A DNA stretch of 64,000 bases from Enterobacteriaceae bacterium 4M9 (GCA_010092695.1 JAADJJ010000001.1:1798001-1862000); one strand, 5' to 3'; positions 8,566 to 17,554 are shown, numbered from the stretch's first letter. Notes: a model not told the origin generated them from the sequence alone. Numbers and translations: made by a program.

Positions 8566-8597
8566 GCGGGCTGCCACATGGCAGCCCGCTCTGTTTT
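8566..8597 (+). terminator. Intrinsic terminator between the NTF2-like gene and mnmC
   Basis: A perfect 10-bp stem GCGGGCTGCC/GGCAGCCCGC with a 4-nt ACAT loop (8566-8589), then TCTGTTTT. It sits between convergent genes and probably serves both directions. Confidence 0.85.
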
Positions 8598-10596
8598 AAC
8601 GCACTGCTTTTCCCTTAAGCAACTTTCTCACCCACAGCCGGTTTGGATTAAGGGCTGCCAGCGTCTGGGCATTAAGCGGCAGCGGTTCATCGCTCATCTG
8701 TGCGGCAAGCGTTTCTGCCGCCAGCGGTGCGCTACACAGCCCACGCGAACCCAGCGCGCCGAGCAGGAACAGGTTGGGATAGTACGGTGCAGGCTCTGCC
8801 GCCTGCGGGGATTCACTTAGCGCGGCGTACTGTGCCAATGTTGCGGCAAAATCCGGTGCTGCGCCCACCATCGGCAAATGATCGCGTGTGGCGCAGCGCA
8901 CCCCACAGCGTGCTTCACTGCCGCTCACGTCTATCGCTTGCGGCCATGTCTGTGCCGGGAAGCAGTCAATCAAACGCTGACGGTTATGCTGCTGATCGTC
9001 TTCGCTGTAGCGCATGTCAGTTACGCCACGGTGGTAGCTGGCACCCATGCAGTGGTGCTGGTTGTTGATGTTTTGTGGCGTCAGGTAGCCGTCGTAACAC
9101 AGCACCTGGCGCAGCTTTGCAAGCTCTGGCGTGGTAGGAATATGGCTGACCTGGCCGCCAACGGCGTACACGGCAAGGCGCTCAGTCTGAGCAAACTGGT
9201 TGATGCGATGGCCGTTAGCCAGCACCAGCGTGGCGTGCTGTGCCTGCGTGCCATCATTAAAATCAAGCTGCCAGCCTGCTTCGTTCGGCGCGATGGCCGT
9301 GACCTGTTTTTGGTAGTGCAGCATCAGCCCTTGCGCCTGCGCAAGCGTCAGACAAGCGCCCGTCAGTTCGGCCGGACACAGCCAGCCGCCCTGTGGGAAA
9401 GTGATGCCACCGCAGCCTGTTTCAAGACCGCTTAACGCCTGTGCCTGTTGAGCGTCCAGGGCGTGGGCCAGCGCCTGCGGCAAGCCAAGCGCGAGCATCT
9501 GGTCAATCTTGTGCTGGCTTTTTTCATCCCAGCCAAGCTGCGTCACACCGCACCAGTCGTGGTCAAACGCCACGGGCAGCGAGTCATACAGGCGGCGGGC
9601 AAAGGTAAAGGCGGCCGGGAAAAACTGCGTCAGGGCCGGATCGTGGCCGTTGAGCAGCGGATAAAGCGCACCCTGGCGGTTGCCAGAAGCCCCCTGGGCC
9701 GGTTGGGCGTCTTCGCAGTAAAGGGTGACCTGCCAGCCGCGCTTCAGCAGCATCAACGCCAGCAGAGCGCTGGCGATACCGCCGCCTATCAGCGCGGCTT
9801 CGCGCACCTCGGCGGGCGGGCGTGCATACCAGGGCGTGCGCGGTTTTGCAGGATTGGCTGTGAGTATCTCACCGACCAACATGTCGCGTTTGCGGCCAAA
9901 ACCCTTGCGTTTGTGCATGCTGAATCCGGCGTCTTCCAGACCGCGGCGCACGAAACCGGCGGCGGTGAAGGTGGCAAGCGTGCAGCCCGGTCGCGCAAGG
10001 CGTGCCATGCCTGTAAACAGTTGTTGTGTCCACATGTCCGGGTTTTTAGCTGGCGCGAAGCCATCCAGAAACCAGGCGTCGACTTTGCCGTTGGCGCTGT
10101 CATCAAGCTGAGACAATGTGTCGTTAATATCCCCAAACCACAGGTCCAGCGTCACCGCACCTTCATCGAGCAGCAGACGGTGGCAGCCGCTAAAGGGCAG
10201 GGGCCACTGAGCCTGTAAAGCCTGCGCCAGTTCACCTAACTCTGGCCAATGGGCATGAGCCGCCGCGAGGTCGTCTGCGGTCAGCGGGAACTTTTCAAAA
10301 CTTATAAAGTGCAGGCGACGCAGCCGGGTGCTGGGATGCTGATGACGAAAAGTGCGAAAAGCCTGCCACAGCGTCAGGAAGTTAAGCCCGGTGCCAAAAC
10401 CGCTTTCGGCTGTCACAAATAGCTCGCGAGAATGTTCCGTAAAGCGTGCGGGCAGACGGTTTGCATCGAGAAACACATAGCGCGTTTCCTCAAGCCCGTT
10501 ATCATTAGAGAAGTAGACGTCGTCAAACTCTCGGGATACAGGTGTACCGTCTTCATTAAAGTGGATGCGTGCAGATTGCAAGGATGATGGGTTCAC
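8596..10596 (-). CDS. mnmC: Bifunctional tRNA modification enzyme MnmC
   Basis: MnmC completes 5-methylaminomethyl-2-thiouridine at the wobble base of several tRNAs. The N-terminal half (about residues 1-240, AESGFGTGLNFL) is the SAM-dependent methyltransferase; the C-terminal half (about 265-666) is an FAD-dependent oxidoreductase with a Rossmann motif ALIGGGIASALLAL that removes the carboxymethyl group. The open frame reaches 10740, but homology to E. coli MnmC (668 aa) begins exactly at the GTG at 10596, giving 666 aa; the extra 48 codons would run over the fabB promoter and operators. Divergent from fabB, as in E. coli. The start is inferred from alignment, since the ribosome-binding site is weak. 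Confidence 0.93.
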   Translation of the reverse strand: MNPSSLQSARIHFNEDGTPVSREFDDVYFSNDNGLEETRYVFLDANRLPARFTEHSRELFVTAESGFGTGLNFLTLWQAFRTFRHQHPSTRLRRLHFISFEKFPLTADDLAAAHAHWPELGELAQALQAQWPLPFSGCHRLLLDEGAVTLDLWFGDINDTLSQLDDSANGKVDAWFLDGFAPAKNPDMWTQQLFTGMARLARPGCTLATFTAAGFVRRGLEDAGFSMHKRKGFGRKRDMLVGEILTANPAKPRTPWYARPPAEVREAALIGGGIASALLALMLLKRGWQVTLYCEDAQPAQGASGNRQGALYPLLNGHDPALTQFFPAAFTFARRLYDSLPVAFDHDWCGVTQLGWDEKSQHKIDQMLALGLPQALAHALDAQQAQALSGLETGCGGITFPQGGWLCPAELTGACLTLAQAQGLMLHYQKQVTAIAPNEAGWQLDFNDGTQAQHATLVLANGHRINQFAQTERLAVYAVGGQVSHIPTTPELAKLRQVLCYDGYLTPQNINNQHHCMGASYHRGVTDMRYSEDDQQHNRQRLIDCFPAQTWPQAIDVSGSEARCGVRCATRDHLPMVGAAPDFAATLAQYAALSESPQAAEPAPYYPNLFLLGALGSRGLCSAPLAAETLAAQMSDEPLPLNAQTLAALNPNRLWVRKLLKGKAVR

Positions 10597-10673
10597 GTTT
10601 GTGGCTCGTATGGCAGGCGATAGGGCGATCTTAACGGCGCGCGTTTGTCGGCGCAAATTTCCACCGGGTTTCG

Positions 10674-10690
10674 TCTGATCGGACTTGTTC
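10674..10690 (+). promoter_or_regulatory. FadR binding site at the fabB promoter
   Basis: TCTGATCGGACTTGTTC closely matches the FadR consensus and the known E. coli fabB site. It overlaps the -35 element; in E. coli FadR activates fabB here when acyl-CoA is low. Confidence 0.75.
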
Positions 10691-10713
10691 GGCGTACAAC
10701 TGTACGCTATTGT
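10685..10713 (+). promoter_or_regulatory. fabB sigma-70 promoter
   Basis: TTGTTC (10685-10690), a 17-nt spacer that is itself the FabR palindrome, and TATTGT (10708-10713), about 40 bp ahead of the fabB start codon. Confidence 0.78.
10692..10707 (+). promoter_or_regulatory. FabR operator in the fabB promoter
   Basis: The palindrome GCGTACA-AC-TGTACGC is the FabR-type operator. It fills the spacer between the -35 and -10 elements, so bound FabR would block polymerase and cut unsaturated fatty acid synthesis. Confidence 0.82.
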
Positions 10714-10755
10714 GCGACTCGAATGATTAAACAGCGCCATCTAAAGAGGTATTGA

Positions 10756-11976
10756 ATGAAACGTGCAGTGATTACTGGCTTGGGCATCGTTTCCAGCATC
10801 GGTAATAACCAGCAGGAAGTCCTGGCATCCCTGCGTGAAGGACGCTCCGGGATCACTTTCTCTCAAGAACTGAAAGACTCCGGTATGCGTAGCCACGTGT
10901 GGGGTAATGTTAAACTCGACACCACCGGTCTTATCGATCGCAAAGTTGTGCGCTTTATGAGCGACGCGTCCATTTACGCATACCTTTCCATGGAGCAGGC
11001 CGTAGCGGATGCGGGCCTGTCCGAAGAAACCTACCAGAACAACCCGCGCGTGGGCCTGATTGCCGGTTCCGGTGGCGGTTCGCCGAAGTTCCAGGTGTTT
11101 GGCGCAGACGCGATGCGCGGTCCGCGTGGCCTGAAAGCCGTTGGCCCTTACGTGGTTACCAAAGCGATGGCTTCCGGCGTGTCTGCCTGCCTCGCCACGC
11201 CGTTTAAAATCCACGGCGTGAACTACTCCATCAGTTCTGCCTGCGCCACCTCTGCACACTGCATCGGTAACGCGGTGGAGCAGATTCAGCTTGGCAAACA
11301 GGACATCGTCTTTGCCGGTGGCGGCGAAGAGCTGTGCTGGGAAATGGCCTGTGAGTTCGACGCAATGGGCGCGCTGTCCACCAAATACAACGAGACGCCA
11401 GAAAAAGCCTCCCGTACCTATGACGCGAGCCGCGACGGCTTTGTTATCGCGGGCGGCGGCGGCATGGTCGTGGTTGAAGAACTCGAGCACGCGCTGGCGC
11501 GCGGTGCGCATATCTACGCAGAAATCGTTGGCTACGGCGCAACGTCTGACGGTGCCGACATGGTAGCACCGTCTGGCGAAGGTGCGGTGCGGTGCATGAA
11601 GATGGCGATGGATGGCGTGGATACGCCAATCGACTATCTCAACAGCCACGGTACTTCAACGCCGGTCGGTGACGTGAAAGAACTGGGCGCAATTCGTGAG
11701 GTGTTTGGTGACAACACCCCGGCAATTTCTGCCACTAAAGCCATGACCGGTCACTCGCTGGGTGCAGCGGGTGTGCAGGAAGCTATCTACTCGCTGCTGA
11801 TGCTGGAGCACGGCTTTATCGCGCCGAGCATCAATATTGAAGAGCTGGACGAGCAGGCAAACGGCATGAACATCATTACTCAGCCGACTGAGCGCAAGCT
11901 TAATACCGTGATGTCCAACAGCTTCGGTTTTGGCGGCACCAACGCCACGCTGGTGATGCGTAAACTGAACGCATAA
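10756..11976 (+). CDS. fabB: 3-oxoacyl-[acyl-carrier-protein] synthase I (KAS I)
   Basis: FabB condenses malonyl-ACP with acyl-ACP in fatty acid elongation and is required for unsaturated fatty acids, acting on cis-3-decenoyl-ACP. The 406-aa length is the family norm. The nucleophile Cys163 lies in SSACATSAHC, the first catalytic His in LNSHGTSTPVGD and the second in KAMTGHSLGAAG; the glycine-rich end FGFGGTNATL is intact. AGAGG precedes the ATG. FadR and FabR sites upstream match the known regulation. A strong terminator follows, so the next gene, a CPBP protease, is probably transcribed separately. Confidence 0.97.
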   Translation: MKRAVITGLGIVSSIGNNQQEVLASLREGRSGITFSQELKDSGMRSHVWGNVKLDTTGLIDRKVVRFMSDASIYAYLSMEQAVADAGLSEETYQNNPRVGLIAGSGGGSPKFQVFGADAMRGPRGLKAVGPYVVTKAMASGVSACLATPFKIHGVNYSISSACATSAHCIGNAVEQIQLGKQDIVFAGGGEELCWEMACEFDAMGALSTKYNETPEKASRTYDASRDGFVIAGGGGMVVVEELEHALARGAHIYAEIVGYGATSDGADMVAPSGEGAVRCMKMAMDGVDTPIDYLNSHGTSTPVGDVKELGAIREVFGDNTPAISATKAMTGHSLGAAGVQEAIYSLLMLEHGFIAPSINIEELDEQANGMNIITQPTERKLNTVMSNSFGFGGTNATLVMRKLNA

Positions 11977-12002
11977 TATCCTCAGCTATTAGAAATATCG
12001 TG

Positions 12003-12038
12003 AAACTGGCTACCCTGGTAGCCAGTTTTTTTTATTTT
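12003..12038 (+). terminator. Intrinsic terminator after fabB
   Basis: AAACTGGCTAC pairs with GTAGCCAGTTT around a short loop, followed by an unbroken run of eight or more T. A classic strong terminator. Confidence 0.92.
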
Positions 12039-12073
12039 CAGACAATTAAGCAAGCGGGTAGCGCAGTAATATT

Positions 12074-12721
12074 ATGGAGCAGTCACTTACGCGAGTCGTA
12101 CACAGCGGTGTATGCTTAGCGGCTTTTCTGGGATGGTATTTGTGTTCGATTCTTGCCTGGGGCATGCCGGGCTTTTCTGCTCTGTATCAATCAGGGCTGG
12201 CGGTGTCGTTCCTGCATGTGGCTATTTTGCTGCCGTTCTCGCTGTTCGCCTGGAAGATATATTGCGCACATTATCCTTTTTTACCTCTTGGGCGGTTTTC
12301 GCTGCGCGGATTATTGCTGCCGTTATTGGCTATCTCCGTATTAGCGCTTATTTATGGTAACTTCGCCCATCCGGAACCGTGGATGGATTCGTTTGACGGG
12401 CAAACCACTTTTGTCAAAGCAATGACGATATTTTCTATATGTCTGTGCGCGCCAATTGGCGAAGAGATTATTTTCCGGGGGTTGGTGCTAAACAGCAGCA
12501 TTGGCTGGGGCCGGTGGGCTAAAAGGACAGGTATTGTCATAACCTCCCTGGTGTTCTGCGCCGTGCACAGCCAGTACCAGACGGCGGCATCGTTTATTTA
12601 TCTTTTTATTTTTTCGGCCATTTTATGCGTTGTCAGAATTAATACCCGCAGTCTTATTATGCCAATGGCCCTGCATGCCATAAATAATATGTGGGCTGTG
12701 CTGATAATGTTTGTTTTATAA
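12074..12721 (+). CDS. CPBP family intramembrane glutamic endopeptidase
   Basis: A 215-residue membrane protein of the CPBP (CAAX protease/Abi) family. About six hydrophobic segments are visible. The active-site motifs are present: EEIIFRG with Glu130-Glu131, a conserved His in FCAVHSQYQ and LHAINNMW near the end. Bacterial members include bacteriocin self-immunity proteins and others of unknown substrate; no bacteriocin gene is seen beside it. It has no counterpart between fabB and yfcJ in E. coli, and its 3' half is more AT-rich than its neighbours, which suggests acquisition. The ribosome-binding site is weak, and it begins 36 bp after the fabB terminator. Confidence 0.85.
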   Translation: MEQSLTRVVHSGVCLAAFLGWYLCSILAWGMPGFSALYQSGLAVSFLHVAILLPFSLFAWKIYCAHYPFLPLGRFSLRGLLLPLLAISVLALIYGNFAHPEPWMDSFDGQTTFVKAMTIFSICLCAPIGEEIIFRGLVLNSSIGWGRWAKRTGIVITSLVFCAVHSQYQTAASFIYLFIFSAILCVVRINTRSLIMPMALHAINNMWAVLIMFVL

Positions 12722-12909
12722 CGCAGATATTGTTGTGTAATGCTCAATTCAGGTTGACAACATAGCCCTGGAGCAGGCAGATTTCACCCTCAACATTATC
12801 TTCACGATAATGCGTAAGCGTTTAACGTTAACCAACGCGCCTTAACCTGATTAGCAGGTGGAGCAGGCGTGGTCGATTCCCCGCCTTACTCTGCTCTTTG
12901 GAGTAAAGC

Positions 12910-14085
12910 ATGTCTGAAGTGTCACAATCCGTCCGTTCTGATTCTGGCAGCGGTTCGCTGTTTCGCATCGCCTTTGCGGTATTTTTAACCTATCTGACCG
13001 TTGGCCTGCCGCTGCCGGTGATCCCGCTGTTTGTGCACCAGGAGCTGGGCTTTGGCAACGCCATGGTGGGCGTGGCCGTGGGTATCCAGTTCCTCGCCAC
13101 TGTGCTGACGCGCGGTTACGCGGGCAAACTGGCTGACCAGCGCGGAGCTAAACGTTCTGCCATGCAGGGCATGGTGGCCTGTGCATTGGCCGGGGCTGCA
13201 TGGTTGCTGGCGGCGCTGCTGCCGGTGTCGGCAATGGCAAAGTTTGGCTTGCTGGTACTGGGGCGCCTGATGCTCGGCTTTGGCGAAAGCCAGCTTTTAA
13301 CCGGCACCCTCACCTGGGGCATGGGGCTGGTGGGGCCATCGCGCTCCGGCAAAGTCATGTCCTGGAATGGAATGGCCATTTACGGCGCGCTGGCGGCGGG
13401 TGCGCCACTGGGGCTTTGGATCCACGGTCATTTTGGCTATGTCGAACTGGCGGCGGTGACGATGGTTCTGCCGCTGCTGGCCTGGTGTTTTAATGGCGGC
13501 GTACGCAAGGTTGAGGCGCATAAGGGCGACAGGCCTCCGCTGTGGAGTGTGGTGGGGCTTATCTGGCAACCCGGTCTGGGGCTGGCGCTTCAGGGGGTAG
13601 GTTTTGCGGTGATTGGCACCTTTGTGTCGCTGTGGTTTGCCAGTCGTGGCTGGGATATGGCGGGGTTCACACTTACCGCTTTCGGCGGTGCGTTTGTGCT
13701 GATGCGCATTCTGTTTGGCTGGATGCCGGACCGCTTCGGTGGCGTGCGCGTGGCGCTGGCCTCATTGGTCATTGAAATCGTCGGGCTGCTGATGCTGTGG
13801 CAGGCGCCGGGCGCCTGGGTGGCGCTGGCGGGGGCTGCCCTGACCGGCTGCGGTTGTTCGCTGATTTTCCCGGCGCTTGGTGTGGAAGTGGTCAAGCGCG
13901 TACCGCCGCAGGTGCGTGGTACTGCGCTTGGGGGTTACGCTGCGTTCCAGGACATTGCCTATGCGGTGACTGGCCCGCTGACCGGTCTGCTGGCAACCGC
14001 GCTGGGTTATCCGTCGGTATTTCTGACTGGCGCAATTGCCGCCGTGATGGGGATTGTGGTGACGCTGCTGGCGTTCAGGAAGTGA
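12910..14085 (+). CDS. yfcJ: MFS transporter YfcJ
   Basis: A 391-residue major facilitator superfamily transporter with twelve predicted membrane segments. The loop GKLADQRGAKRSA between segments 2 and 3 is the MFS A-motif, and FGWMPDRFGG is its repeat in the second half. It matches E. coli YfcJ, placed in the arabinose-efflux-like (YhhS/YfcJ) branch, whose substrate is unknown; an efflux role is inferred. GGAG sits 6 nt before the ATG. It lies between the CPBP protease and flk and shares a convergent terminator with flk. Confidence 0.92.
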   Translation: MSEVSQSVRSDSGSGSLFRIAFAVFLTYLTVGLPLPVIPLFVHQELGFGNAMVGVAVGIQFLATVLTRGYAGKLADQRGAKRSAMQGMVACALAGAAWLLAALLPVSAMAKFGLLVLGRLMLGFGESQLLTGTLTWGMGLVGPSRSGKVMSWNGMAIYGALAAGAPLGLWIHGHFGYVELAAVTMVLPLLAWCFNGGVRKVEAHKGDRPPLWSVVGLIWQPGLGLALQGVGFAVIGTFVSLWFASRGWDMAGFTLTAFGGAFVLMRILFGWMPDRFGGVRVALASLVIEIVGLLMLWQAPGAWVALAGAALTGCGCSLIFPALGVEVVKRVPPQVRGTALGGYAAFQDIAYAVTGPLTGLLATALGYPSVFLTGAIAAVMGIVVTLLAFRK

Positions 14086-14087
14086 CG

Positions 14088-14107
14088 TCCGCCCCGGTCG
14101 GGGCGGA
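14088..14107 (+). terminator. Convergent hairpin between yfcJ and flk
   Basis: A perfect 8-bp stem TCCGCCCC/GGGGCGGA with a 4-nt loop, 2 bp after the yfcJ stop and 2 bp before the flk stop. No T-run, but the position suits termination in both directions. Confidence 0.6.
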
Positions 14108-14109
14108 AC

Positions 14110-15120
14110 TCAGAACAGGATCCACATCAGCGCAATAAACAGCAGCAGGGCGACCAGGCCCAGTGCCGGGCGGTTGCTGAGGGTTTTTAACTGCTCAATC
14201 ACCGGCACAAACGGCGCCCAGATGGGCTGAACATGCTCCGGCTGCACTGGCGCGCTGCTAGTCGCACGCTCAAGGCGTCTTAAGAACAGATGATTCAGTA
14301 TGTCCTGCACCTGCGGCGCGGTCAGCACCGTCTGCGGCGTGGCCTGATGACGCTGCTCGGCGTATTCAGTAATTTCCCGCCACTCGCTGCTCTCCAGCGG
14401 CTGTTTCAGCACGGTCTGAATCGTTTGCAATGTGGGGGCTGGCTGCTGCGCCAGCGTCAGTCGTGCCGTAAGCCAGGTAGTCAGCAGCGTGTAATGGCGC
14501 GCCGGAAGGGTTTCGCCGCCTTTCACGCCAGTGAGTTCCAGCATCGACTGCCAGATAAGCTTGCTTGACTCGCCTGTGGCGGCGGCCAGCTTGCCGACCA
14601 GCTGATTAAGCGCATTGTGCTCGGCGGGCTGCATCGGCCGGTCGGTAGCGGGGCGCTGCTGCGGCTGGGGAATTTCCAGCTGATTATTTTGCAATAGCGT
14701 CAGCACACTTTTGAGCTGCTCATGGGTGAGCTGGCTTAATACGGTCTGGCCGAACTGGCTGCGAATATAGTCGCTCACCGCCTGGCGATTATTACCGTGT
14801 TGCAGCAGTTCGGTGAGCTGTTGCAGGGTCTGGCGTACCGTGTGGCGCTCCTGCGCGCCGCTCAGGCGCTGGTTCAGGTTCTGCTCAGCGGCTGGAAAAT
14901 GGCGCGACAGCAATGGCTGATCGTTTTTAATTCCTAAATCGTGTTTCATGCCCGCCCACACTTCCGCACGTTGTGCCTGGCTTAAGGCAACAATGCGAGT
15001 AATCAGGCGCTCCAGAACGGTGCGCTGCTGTGGTGTGAGAGGCTGAGCACCTGCTGAAGGTGGTGCGCCCGGAGGTTCACCCGGAGGTCGCGCGCCCGCG
15101 GCCGGGATGGAGTGCATCAT
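14110..15120 (-). CDS. flk: Flagella biosynthesis regulator Flk
   Basis: Flk (RflH) is an inner-membrane-anchored cytoplasmic protein that in Salmonella couples hook and ring assembly to the secretion switch and prevents early FlgM export. The 336-aa sequence has a proline-rich N-terminus, a Gln-rich helical body with QQRPATDRP, and one C-terminal membrane anchor (LGLVALLLFIALMWILF), all as in E. coli Flk (331 aa). The ATG at 15120 has AAGGA 6 nt upstream; the TTG just before it is not needed. It is divergent from pdxB. With lrhA and a FlxA-like gene elsewhere in the window, it points to a motile organism. Confidence 0.93.
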   Translation of the reverse strand: MMHSIPAAGARPPGEPPGAPPSAGAQPLTPQQRTVLERLITRIVALSQAQRAEVWAGMKHDLGIKNDQPLLSRHFPAAEQNLNQRLSGAQERHTVRQTLQQLTELLQHGNNRQAVSDYIRSQFGQTVLSQLTHEQLKSVLTLLQNNQLEIPQPQQRPATDRPMQPAEHNALNQLVGKLAAATGESSKLIWQSMLELTGVKGGETLPARHYTLLTTWLTARLTLAQQPAPTLQTIQTVLKQPLESSEWREITEYAEQRHQATPQTVLTAPQVQDILNHLFLRRLERATSSAPVQPEHVQPIWAPFVPVIEQLKTLSNRPALGLVALLLFIALMWILF

Positions 15121-15217
15121 CAAAATTCCTTACTTAAATCACCAGAGAACATTGCGTGGCAGGTCAGGTATGCCTGGCGGCGAGATTATGGCACACTTGC
15201 CGCCTTTATACTGCATA

Positions 15218-15247
15218 TTGCGGACGTTCGGATACACCCTGTACATA
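15218..15247 (+). promoter_or_regulatory. Possible pdxB promoter
   Basis: TTGCGG (15218-15223), 18 nt, TACATA (15242-15247), about 100 bp upstream of the pdxB GTG. Moderate match to the sigma-70 consensus. Confidence 0.35.
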
Positions 15248-15348
15248 ATGATTACAAAGCCAGCGCCACGGCGCGCTTGTCGCTTTATCTCAATGGGGTC
15301 TATCCTGGAAGCAGCCTCTGTGAAAACCGCACAAAACAGGTACCTGAC

Positions 15349-16485
15349 GTGAAAATTCTCGTTGATGAAAATATGCCTTACGCCCGCGAGCTATTTAGCC
15401 GCCTGGGAGAGGTCACTGCCGTTCCTGGCCGCCCGATTCCGCTGGATGCGCTCAATGATGCCGACGCGCTCATGGTGCGCTCGGTCACCAAAGTCAATGA
15501 AGCGCTGCTAAGTGGTAAAAAGGTTCAGTTTGTGGGTACCGCTACCGCGGGCACTGACCACGTTGATGATGCGTGGCTGGCGCAGGCGGGCATTGGATTT
15601 TCTGGTGCGCCGGGCTGTAACGCTATTGCCGTGGTGGAGTACGTGTTCTCTGCGCTGCTGATGCTGGCCGAGCGTGATGGTTTTGCACTTCGCGATCGCA
15701 CGGTGGGAATCGTGGGTGTGGGTAACGTTGGCTCACGTTTACAGGCGCGGCTTGAGGCGCTGGGCGTGCGCACATTGTTGTGCGATCCGCCGCGTAAAGA
15801 TGCCGGTGACGCGGGCGATTTCCGCACGCTTGACGAACTGGTGCGCGAAGCAGATGTACTGACCTTCCACACGCCGCTCTACAAAGACGGCCCATACAAA
15901 ACCTGGCACCTGGCCGATGAGGCGCTGATAAGTGCACTTAAGCCGGGGGCGATTCTGATTAACGCCTGCCGTGGGCCGGTAGTGGATAACGACGCGCTGT
16001 TAGCGCGCCTGGAATCAGGCCAGCCGCTGAGCACCGTGCTTGATGTGTGGGAGCCGGAGCCTGACCTTAACGTTGCGTTACTTGAGAAAGTGGATATCGG
16101 TACGGCTCATATTGCCGGTTATACGCTCGAAGGCAAGGCGCGCGGCACCACGCAGGTATTTGAAGCCTTTAGTCAGTTTCTCGGTACGCCGCACCAGGTG
16201 GCGCTTGATACGCTCCTGCCTACGCCGGAAGTAAGCCGCCTGGCACTGCACGGCAAACTCGACGAGAGTACGCTGAAAAGGCTCGTTCATCTGGTGTATG
16301 ATGTGCGCCGCGACGATGCGCTGCTGCGCCACGTGGCAGGTCAACCGGGTGAGTTTGATAAATTACGCAAGCACTATCGCGAGCGCCGTGAGTGGTCTTC
16401 GCTGTATGTATTGTGCGACGACGCTGCGACGGCAACGCTATTGCAGCAGCTCGGCTTTAACGCCGTTCATCACCCGATTCGTTAA
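15349..16485 (+). CDS. pdxB: Erythronate-4-phosphate dehydrogenase
   Basis: PdxB oxidises 4-phospho-D-erythronate to 2-oxo-3-hydroxy-4-phosphobutanoate, the second step of the DXP-dependent pyridoxal phosphate pathway. The 378-aa product has the D-isomer 2-hydroxyacid dehydrogenase fold: a Rossmann motif VGIVGVGNVGSRL near residue 120, the catalytic Arg in INACRGPVVD, Glu in VWEPEP and His in AHIAGYTLEGK. The C-terminal PdxB dimerisation domain follows. The start is GTG at 15349, giving exactly the E. coli length; the open frame extends far upstream through an ATG-free leader with no homology. usg and truA follow in the same direction, the known enterobacterial operon. Confidence 0.94.
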   Translation: MKILVDENMPYARELFSRLGEVTAVPGRPIPLDALNDADALMVRSVTKVNEALLSGKKVQFVGTATAGTDHVDDAWLAQAGIGFSGAPGCNAIAVVEYVFSALLMLAERDGFALRDRTVGIVGVGNVGSRLQARLEALGVRTLLCDPPRKDAGDAGDFRTLDELVREADVLTFHTPLYKDGPYKTWHLADEALISALKPGAILINACRGPVVDNDALLARLESGQPLSTVLDVWEPEPDLNVALLEKVDIGTAHIAGYTLEGKARGTTQVFEAFSQFLGTPHQVALDTLLPTPEVSRLALHGKLDESTLKRLVHLVYDVRRDDALLRHVAGQPGEFDKLRKHYRERREWSSLYVLCDDAATATLLQQLGFNAVHHPIR

Positions 16486-16496
16486 CCTCATTTCTG

Positions 16497-16516
16497 TTGC
16501 CCGCACCGGCGGGCAA
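16497..16516 (+). terminator. Hairpin between pdxB and usg
   Basis: Perfect 8-bp stem TTGCCCGC/GCGGGCAA with loop ACCG, followed by CTGCGTTTTC. A weak terminator or attenuator that could lower usg-truA expression relative to pdxB. Confidence 0.45.
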
Positions 16517-16540
16517 CTGCGTTTTCTGGAGTAAACCACC

Positions 16541-17554
16541 ATGTCTGAAGGCTGGAATATCGCCATATTGGGTGCCACAGGTGCCGTAGGTGAAGCGTTG
16601 CTTGAACTGCTGGCCGAGCGTCAGTTCCCGGTGGGCGAGTTGAGCTTACTGGCGCATACCGAGAGCGCAGGTGAGAAACTGCGTTTTGCGGGCAGAAGCA
16701 TCCCGGTTGAGGATGTGCAGGAATTTGACTGGACCCGCGCACAGTTGGCGTTTTTTGTTGCCGGGGCTGAGGCATCGGCGCGTTATGCCGATGAAGCCGC
16801 TAACGCGGGCTGCCTGGTGATTGACACCAGCGGCGTTTTTGCGCTGGACCCGGATGTGCCTCTGGTGGTGCCGGAGGTCAATCCGTTTGTGCTGGCGGAC
16901 TACCGTAACCGTAACATTATTGCCTCGGCCCACAGCCTCACCAGCCAGTTGCTGATGGCTATCAAACCGATTATTGACGATGGCGGCCTGTCCCGCGTGC
17001 AGGTCACCAGCCTGCTGTCTGCCTCGGCTTACGGCAAAGTGGCGGTAGACGCCCTGGCCGGGCAGAGTGCGCGCCTGCTTAACGGCATGCCGATTGACGA
17101 AGATGACCACTTTGGTCGCCAGCTTGCGTTTAACGTGCTGCCGCTGCTGCCAGACAGCGAAGGCAGCGTGCGCGAAGAGCGCCGCATCGTTGATGAAACC
17201 CGCAAGATTTTGCAGGACGAGGGCTTGATGATTTCTGCAAGCTGCGTACAGGCGCCGGTGTTTTATGGCCACGCCCAGGTCGTCAGCGTGGAAGCGCTGC
17301 GCCCGCTGGCCGCTGAAGAGGCCCGCGATGCCTTTGCCCGCAGTGAAGATATCGAACTGTCTGACGAAAACGACTTCCCGACCCAGGTGGGCGACGCCTC
17401 CGGTAGCGTGCACCTTTCCATTGGCTGCGTGCGTAACGATTACGGTATGCCCGAGCAAATTCAGTTCTGGTCTGTTGCTGACAACGTGCGCTTTGGTGGC
17501 GCGCTGATGGCGGTCAAAATTGCCGAGAAGCTGGTGCAGGAGTATCTGTACTGA
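16541..17554 (+). CDS. usg: Aspartate-semialdehyde dehydrogenase paralog Usg
   Basis: A 337-residue paralog of aspartate-semialdehyde dehydrogenase with the N-terminal NADP-binding motif ILGATGAVGEALLELL and the dimerisation domain ending DNVRFGGALMAVKIAEKLV. The catalytic Cys of true ASADH is absent: the matching segment reads IIASAHSLTSQLL. It is therefore unlikely to have the standard activity, and its function is unknown, as for E. coli Usg. It lies between pdxB and truA, and its TGA overlaps the truA ATG (TGATG), so the two are translationally coupled. Family and gene are certain, role is not. Confidence 0.93.
   Translation: MSEGWNIAILGATGAVGEALLELLAERQFPVGELSLLAHTESAGEKLRFAGRSIPVEDVQEFDWTRAQLAFFVAGAEASARYADEAANAGCLVIDTSGVFALDPDVPLVVPEVNPFVLADYRNRNIIASAHSLTSQLLMAIKPIIDDGGLSRVQVTSLLSASAYGKVAVDALAGQSARLLNGMPIDEDDHFGRQLAFNVLPLLPDSEGSVREERRIVDETRKILQDEGLMISASCVQAPVFYGHAQVVSVEALRPLAAEEARDAFARSEDIELSDENDFPTQVGDASGSVHLSIGCVRNDYGMPEQIQFWSVADNVRFGGALMAVKIAEKLVQEYLY

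Noticed and set aside
10597..10740. N-terminal extension of mnmC to an upstream ATG
   Set aside because: It would cover the FadR/FabR sites and fabB promoter; alignment to E. coli MnmC begins at the GTG at 10596.
10741..11649. 302-codon antisense frame across fabB
   Set aside because: Shadow of fabB; its protein shows no family features and no ribosome-binding site supports it.
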